Positions 60,801 to 64,000 of a stretch of DNA of 64,000 nt are shown piece by piece. The notes below the pieces were generated by a model that was given only the letters and a program-made list of their open reading frames with translations, had not been told where the DNA came from and did not search any database. Positions within the stretch are counted from its first letter, which is position 1, and every line of letters starts with the position of its first letter. Where the stretch lies: the NCBI GenBank assembly GCA_037039925.1, contig JAXRKP010000057.1, positions 152,501 through 216,500 of the forward strand, written 5' to 3'. Source of the DNA: Doris montereyensis. Lineage: Eukaryota > Mollusca > Gastropoda > Nudibranchia > Dorididae. The position numbers and the translations under genes were made by a program.

Positions 60801-63236
60801 ATGCTGGAAATCTACAAAACCAAAACCATAACTGTAACCTGTTTGCTTATCTCTGACAATTTTGGAATTTTTGACAGGTCCCACACTGAGGAACATGGAA
60901 ATCGAAATTCATCATCTGTCAAGGTCTGAGGCAGGTAGTTGATGATCAAGTTGGTGGTGCTGGAATCTCCTGGAAAGAAACAAACACAAGGCAAAGAGAT
61001 GATAATAGATGATCTGATGGGGAAATGGGGTAGATAATTCCACCCTGAACAATATGTATAAACAGGGTTGTAAATGCCAACTCAACACAAACTAAGAAGA
61101 AATAAGATTTGCATATCATGTTCATGAAAATTGCTTGTCATGACATTTTGACGCGTACTTGCATTTTGTGCACTTCAAATATGCAATTGCGTACCAGTTG
61201 GCAAGTCTGGTAGATGTATTATACTTGTTATCAGCCATTGTTTTGTAGGTTTAGTTTTCAGATTATTCCCATCAGAAAATTTTGCTTCACTTCATTCATG
61301 CCCACTTAATGATCTTTCTTTTGAAGTTTGTAACACACGTGACACCGACATACTCAAACATGAAACCCTTCCCTAGCCTATGTTCAAAACAACTCTGATG
61401 CTGCTTGAGGATTGAACTTTCAATTGTTTATCTCATTGGGTTATGATCTTCAACCCCAGAACACTTACAAGGTAATACACTTTACAACCCCTCATTGCCT
61501 TTCATGCCATCGAAAGCGATTGCGAAGGAAAACCCTAGAAATACATTATTGAGCTGGCAAATTCAGCAAAAAAGCTAAAATGCTTGATATTCGGTTTTGA
61601 AGAGTCAGAATGCACTTATTGTTTTCTACAGGGTGTCCAGCACAAAGTCAACTGAAAATTTCCTACATCAACACAAAAAATCATACCTAGGAAATGAAAT
61701 ACTCACCCGACGCTGGAAACAGAGAACAGCGTAAACATTTCCAATTTCAATGCATCATTATAAATTGTTAATTCAAATTATAAGTGAATGACTTTCTAGT
61801 GCATCTCAATGAAATGAAAAGTGATCACACATTTCTTTAATGTTTTGGGTTAATTTTGGATTTCACTTAATTTCAGCATTTTCCCACACATTTCTGAAAA
61901 ACAATTATTCTGATAGCACAAAACATGCAAACAGTGCAAAAATGAATTTTAATTTTTTTTTTATAAATGTTTAATAAATCAAACACAAATGACATAATCC
62001 TTAGCCTAAACACATGCACAAATATTTAGTCTACCCGAGGAGAAAATGAGGTTTGGAAGGCTTTTTCAATACCTTGATTGAACTCTGCCAATTCTAAATC
62101 TTCCTCTGTTCTACTCTTACTCCCACCCCCCACCAGTCTTTCTTTCTCAGGATTAAAAACTTAAAACTAGATATAGTTTTTAATTGACTGCAACGTAAAA
62201 TATCTACCCACCTCCTCCCCTAGTAAAAATCTCCATTATGGCAAACACCTCACCCCTCTTTCTTTCTTCTTCAATAAAACCGGGATCTAGATCTAGATCT
62301 GAATCTAGTATTACTGTATACTATAGTACATGATTGCCTTCTTCCCGGTTCTATCCTTTCCCACCCATGTCTACACTAGTGGAATACATTCGTTGTTATT
62401 TCTCTTTCTCTTCCGATACCGTATGTGAGACTCAGTCGCCTCTTATTTTTGCCATCATGTTTTCATATCGACTTTCTTCACGCTCTCCCCTTCCCCACCT
62501 CTGTTCTATCAGGCTGTGCATGCATGATATCACTTCGCTCATCCAACCTCCTCTATTCTTACTAAACACTTGCATTTGCCTTCATCCGGTCATCCGTAAA
62601 AAAACAAATATTCGTCTAGCCTTCTCACACACACATGCGATGACAGTGTTTTAAAAATCCCTCGGATACATTGAATGGCTGTCTTTTTATACATTCTAAC
62701 CTGGCACTGGGGCCGACTCAATTAAAATGAAACATTTAATTACTAAACATCTACTCACACAAATGTAAGCGCCATCGCCTTTGATCTATCCTCCCACTAC
62801 CTTTGTGGGCACTCACTGTTGAGGCCACATGTTATCTAAATGTACCCAGCCCCTGACCGTCGAATTCCCAACTGATCACTTGCTGTTGCAACTTACTTGT
62901 CAATCATTATTCTTACCTACATCTTTGTACCGTTGTCACAGAACAGGTACCGGTAGACTTGTCAATCAGACAGGAATTATGGTTAAAAGATTATCGTGCT
63001 AGTCCAATAAGTGGACTGGCAGCCAAAAGTTAACAGCATATTTAGGTTTAGCTTATCATACACAGAAAGAGTGATTATTAATATTTTACTTCTGCTGTGC
63101 ATATCCCTTTAAGTTCATAAAAAAAAAAAACAAATAATGCTTACCTTCCATACAATGTTCGTCCATGGTGTCAAATGTTCGCTAACGATTGAATACAAGA
63201 ATGCGATGGTAGTAGGCTGGAAGGACTTTGCTTACC
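54789..63236 (-). CDS. ELAV/Hu-like RNA-binding protein, three RRMs, five indels
   Basis: Coding exons on the minus strand: 63145-63166 (or 63145-63181 plus one ending at 63236), 60287-60969, 58777-58997 and 54789-54866, about 335 residues. ELAV/Hu proteins bind AU/U-rich RNA and control neuronal mRNA splicing, stability and 3' processing. RRM1 shows RNP2 LIINYL and RNP1 YGFGFVDF; RRM2 has LYVRNL and RVGFVLF; RRM3 has LFVYNI and KGFGFVTM. A linker separates RRM2 and RRM3, and the protein ends VSFKTQ plus a Gln-rich tail. Three RRMs exclude Sex-lethal, which has two. Five small indels break the frame (at about 60899, 60783, 60715, 60345 and 58781). Correcting each gives matching phases at every junction, which suggests consensus errors more than decay. 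The paralogue identity is not resolved. Confidence 0.85.
55230..55665 (+). mobile_element. CR1/L2-like LINE reverse-transcriptase fragment
   Basis: Reads KLINYRPVSNITLL, then LNCIFQSAYHPFHRTETA and later SGRRQ-like sequence: the NYRPVS, FQSAYR and YLSGR region of CR1/L2 elements. Stops and frameshifts throughout. It breaks off where the family D element begins. Confidence 0.65.
55674..58458. mobile_element. Family D composite element with nested insertions
   Basis: Left end AAATGAGGCGTTTAGCTCC and right end GCGCTAAAAGCCCCAGTGAA match families at 21042 and 41221 as inverted ends; inner parts (56555-56770) match 21180-21360 in reverse. A TA-flanked element is nested at 57159-58068. Confidence 0.55.
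57159..58068. mobile_element. TA-flanked inverted-repeat element, pogo/Tigger-like
   Basis: About 910 bp with inverted ends CAGTGGAACACGTTTAAACC and TAGTGGAACACGTTTAAACC (reverse complement). No transposase recognised. Confidence 0.7.
58777..58997 (-). CDS. ELAV-like gene exon with RRM3
   Basis: Acceptor ctgtccacag, donor GCAG|gtgagt. Encodes YTLFVYNIGFNATDRVLWQL, SPYGTVQKVNVM, CKGFGFVTM and ends NGYFYQGR. The T run at 58781-58785 appears one base too long; with four T the exon ends GRLLQ in phase 0 and joins VSFKT of the last exon, as in other ELAV proteins. Confidence 0.82.
58998..60286 (-). other. ELAV-like gene intron between RRM2 and RRM3 exons
   Basis: GT..AG intron by position; I see no repeat or RNA gene in it. 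Confidence 0.5.
60287..60969 (-). CDS. ELAV-like gene exon with RRM1 and RRM2
   Basis: Acceptor tttctttccag, donor GGCGG|gtgagt. RRM1 (from about 60950) and RRM2 (from about 60690) lie in one uninterrupted exon. Frame breaks, all compatible with lost bases: the A run at 60899-60901, the GCGC at 60783-60786, the C run at 60715-60718 and the G run at 60345-60348 (plus-strand letters). Between breaks the sense frame is clear: MFLSVGPVKNSKIVRDKQTG, AIETLSGLQLQNK, then KGANLYVRNLPQPW through SKKMRQCP. After the last break it reads LANNLNGQATTTIPPAQQG. Confidence 0.83.
60970..63144 (-). other. ELAV-like gene first long intron
   Basis: Intron joining MDEHCME to GDSSTTN in phase 1. AT-rich, with a short gatctagatctagatct run near 62283; nothing else recognised. 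Confidence 0.5.
63145..63181 (-). CDS. ELAV-like gene, first certain coding exon
   Basis: On the minus strand, ACACCATGG at 63166-63164 gives a start with good context, followed by DEHCME and donor GAAG|gtaagc. Phase 1 joins the next exon to give MEGDSSTTNLI. The frame is also open upstream through an acceptor (tcgttag) at the 63182 boundary. Confidence 0.65.
63228..63236 (-). CDS. ELAV-like gene, possible extra upstream start exon
   Basis: Minus-strand CCCACGATGGCTCTTTTG|gtaagc ends at 63236. Splicing to 63181 would leave a 54-nt intron and read MALLRTFDT in frame into the start at 63166. The exact 5' end of this exon cannot be read; the ATG is just above 63236. It could instead be 5' untranslated sequence. 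Confidence 0.35.
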
Positions 63237-64000
63237 AAAAGAGCCATCGTGGGGCGCACAGGAACACAGATGAAGGCAAAGAGGGAAAAAAATAGCAAAA
63301 AAAAAATTAAAATGCCCCTGAAGGAAAAAGAGAATGAGGTTAAGTTTACATAAGGTACACAAAACGACGGGCAAATGATTCCAAATAATATTCAACAAAT
63401 TTGCCTCGCGGGAAAACGTTCAGTAATACGCCAACAGGATCTTTCTGGAGAATAAAATAATCCACACCGAAGAGAAAAAAGTTCTCGGAAAAAAGAATAT
63501 GGTCCCCACAAAAGAAGTTCAGTACGGCGACAGCCCTAATGATAACACAATTTAGCACCTGCAAAACTTGTTAATTCAGCTCAGTTTGTATCATGTGACG
63601 AGTGTTTTCAATTAGAAGACAAAAAAAGAACAGATATACACAGACTGTGACAAAAAGGAGACTATATGTTTCCAGAAAAATGCATGCCAAACTTATGACC
63701 AAATCCATACACAGGAAAGTTTACAATAGGTACCAAAACAAAAATCCTTAAACAAACAAACAATTACACACAGAAGACAGATTTAGAATGGGATTTGAGA
63801 TATAAATAACTTCCTTCTGAATACGTGACATCCTTTCATTCCATTTTGTGTGGCAGGAACACAGTATCATTACCAATGCAAGGTACACTTTAACTAATTA
63901 CCAGAACAGATTTGACCTGGCTAGAAGGTAAGAAATACACCAAATGGACAATAAACGAAACAAAAGTTTAACAAATAATAGTTCGGAAAAACAAAGCCAA

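Overview
The window is animal nuclear DNA: AT-rich, with spliced genes using GT..AG introns, tRNA-derived SINEs, non-LTR retrotransposon wrecks, DNA-transposon remnants with inverted ends, and an exceptional load of minisatellites. The two protein genes (a DUF5054 protein and a three-RRM ELAV protein) and the repeat style fit a lophotrochozoan, most likely a mollusc. The species cannot be named from the sequence alone.

Region 1 (about 2.0-37.1 kb, + strand): a 12-exon gene model for a DUF5054 protein (GH38-like, uncharacterised). All exon phases join, about 700 residues are encoded, and the N-terminal exon(s) are missing. Its introns hold nearly all of the tandem arrays, three tRNA-like SINE families, a hAT-like element, several TA-flanked (pogo/Tigger-like) inverted-repeat elements, and two copies of one RTE-like LINE in opposite orientation. 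Reading the protein through requires one 1-base correction in each of two C runs.

Region 2 (37.1-54.7 kb): the space between the two convergent genes. It holds a 39-bp array rich in ATGCAAAT octamers, more DNA-transposon remnants, LINE fragments (including a dead third copy of the RTE-like LINE with a tandem 5' leader) and microsatellites. No convincing host gene was seen.

Region 3 (54.8-63.2 kb, - strand): an ELAV/Hu RNA-binding protein gene with coding exons for the N-terminus, RRM1+RRM2 (one exon), RRM3 and a Gln-rich tail. Five small indels must be corrected to read it. Because the breaks in both unrelated genes sit mostly in short homopolymers, consensus sequencing error is the simplest explanation, with pseudogenisation the alternative. 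One large intron of this neighbourhood's 3' flank (55.2-58.5 kb) contains nested transposon remnants.

The two genes have no evident functional link. The most unusual structure is a 39-bp minisatellite starting exactly at a splice donor, in which every unit carries a donor-like, branch-point-like and acceptor-like sequence.
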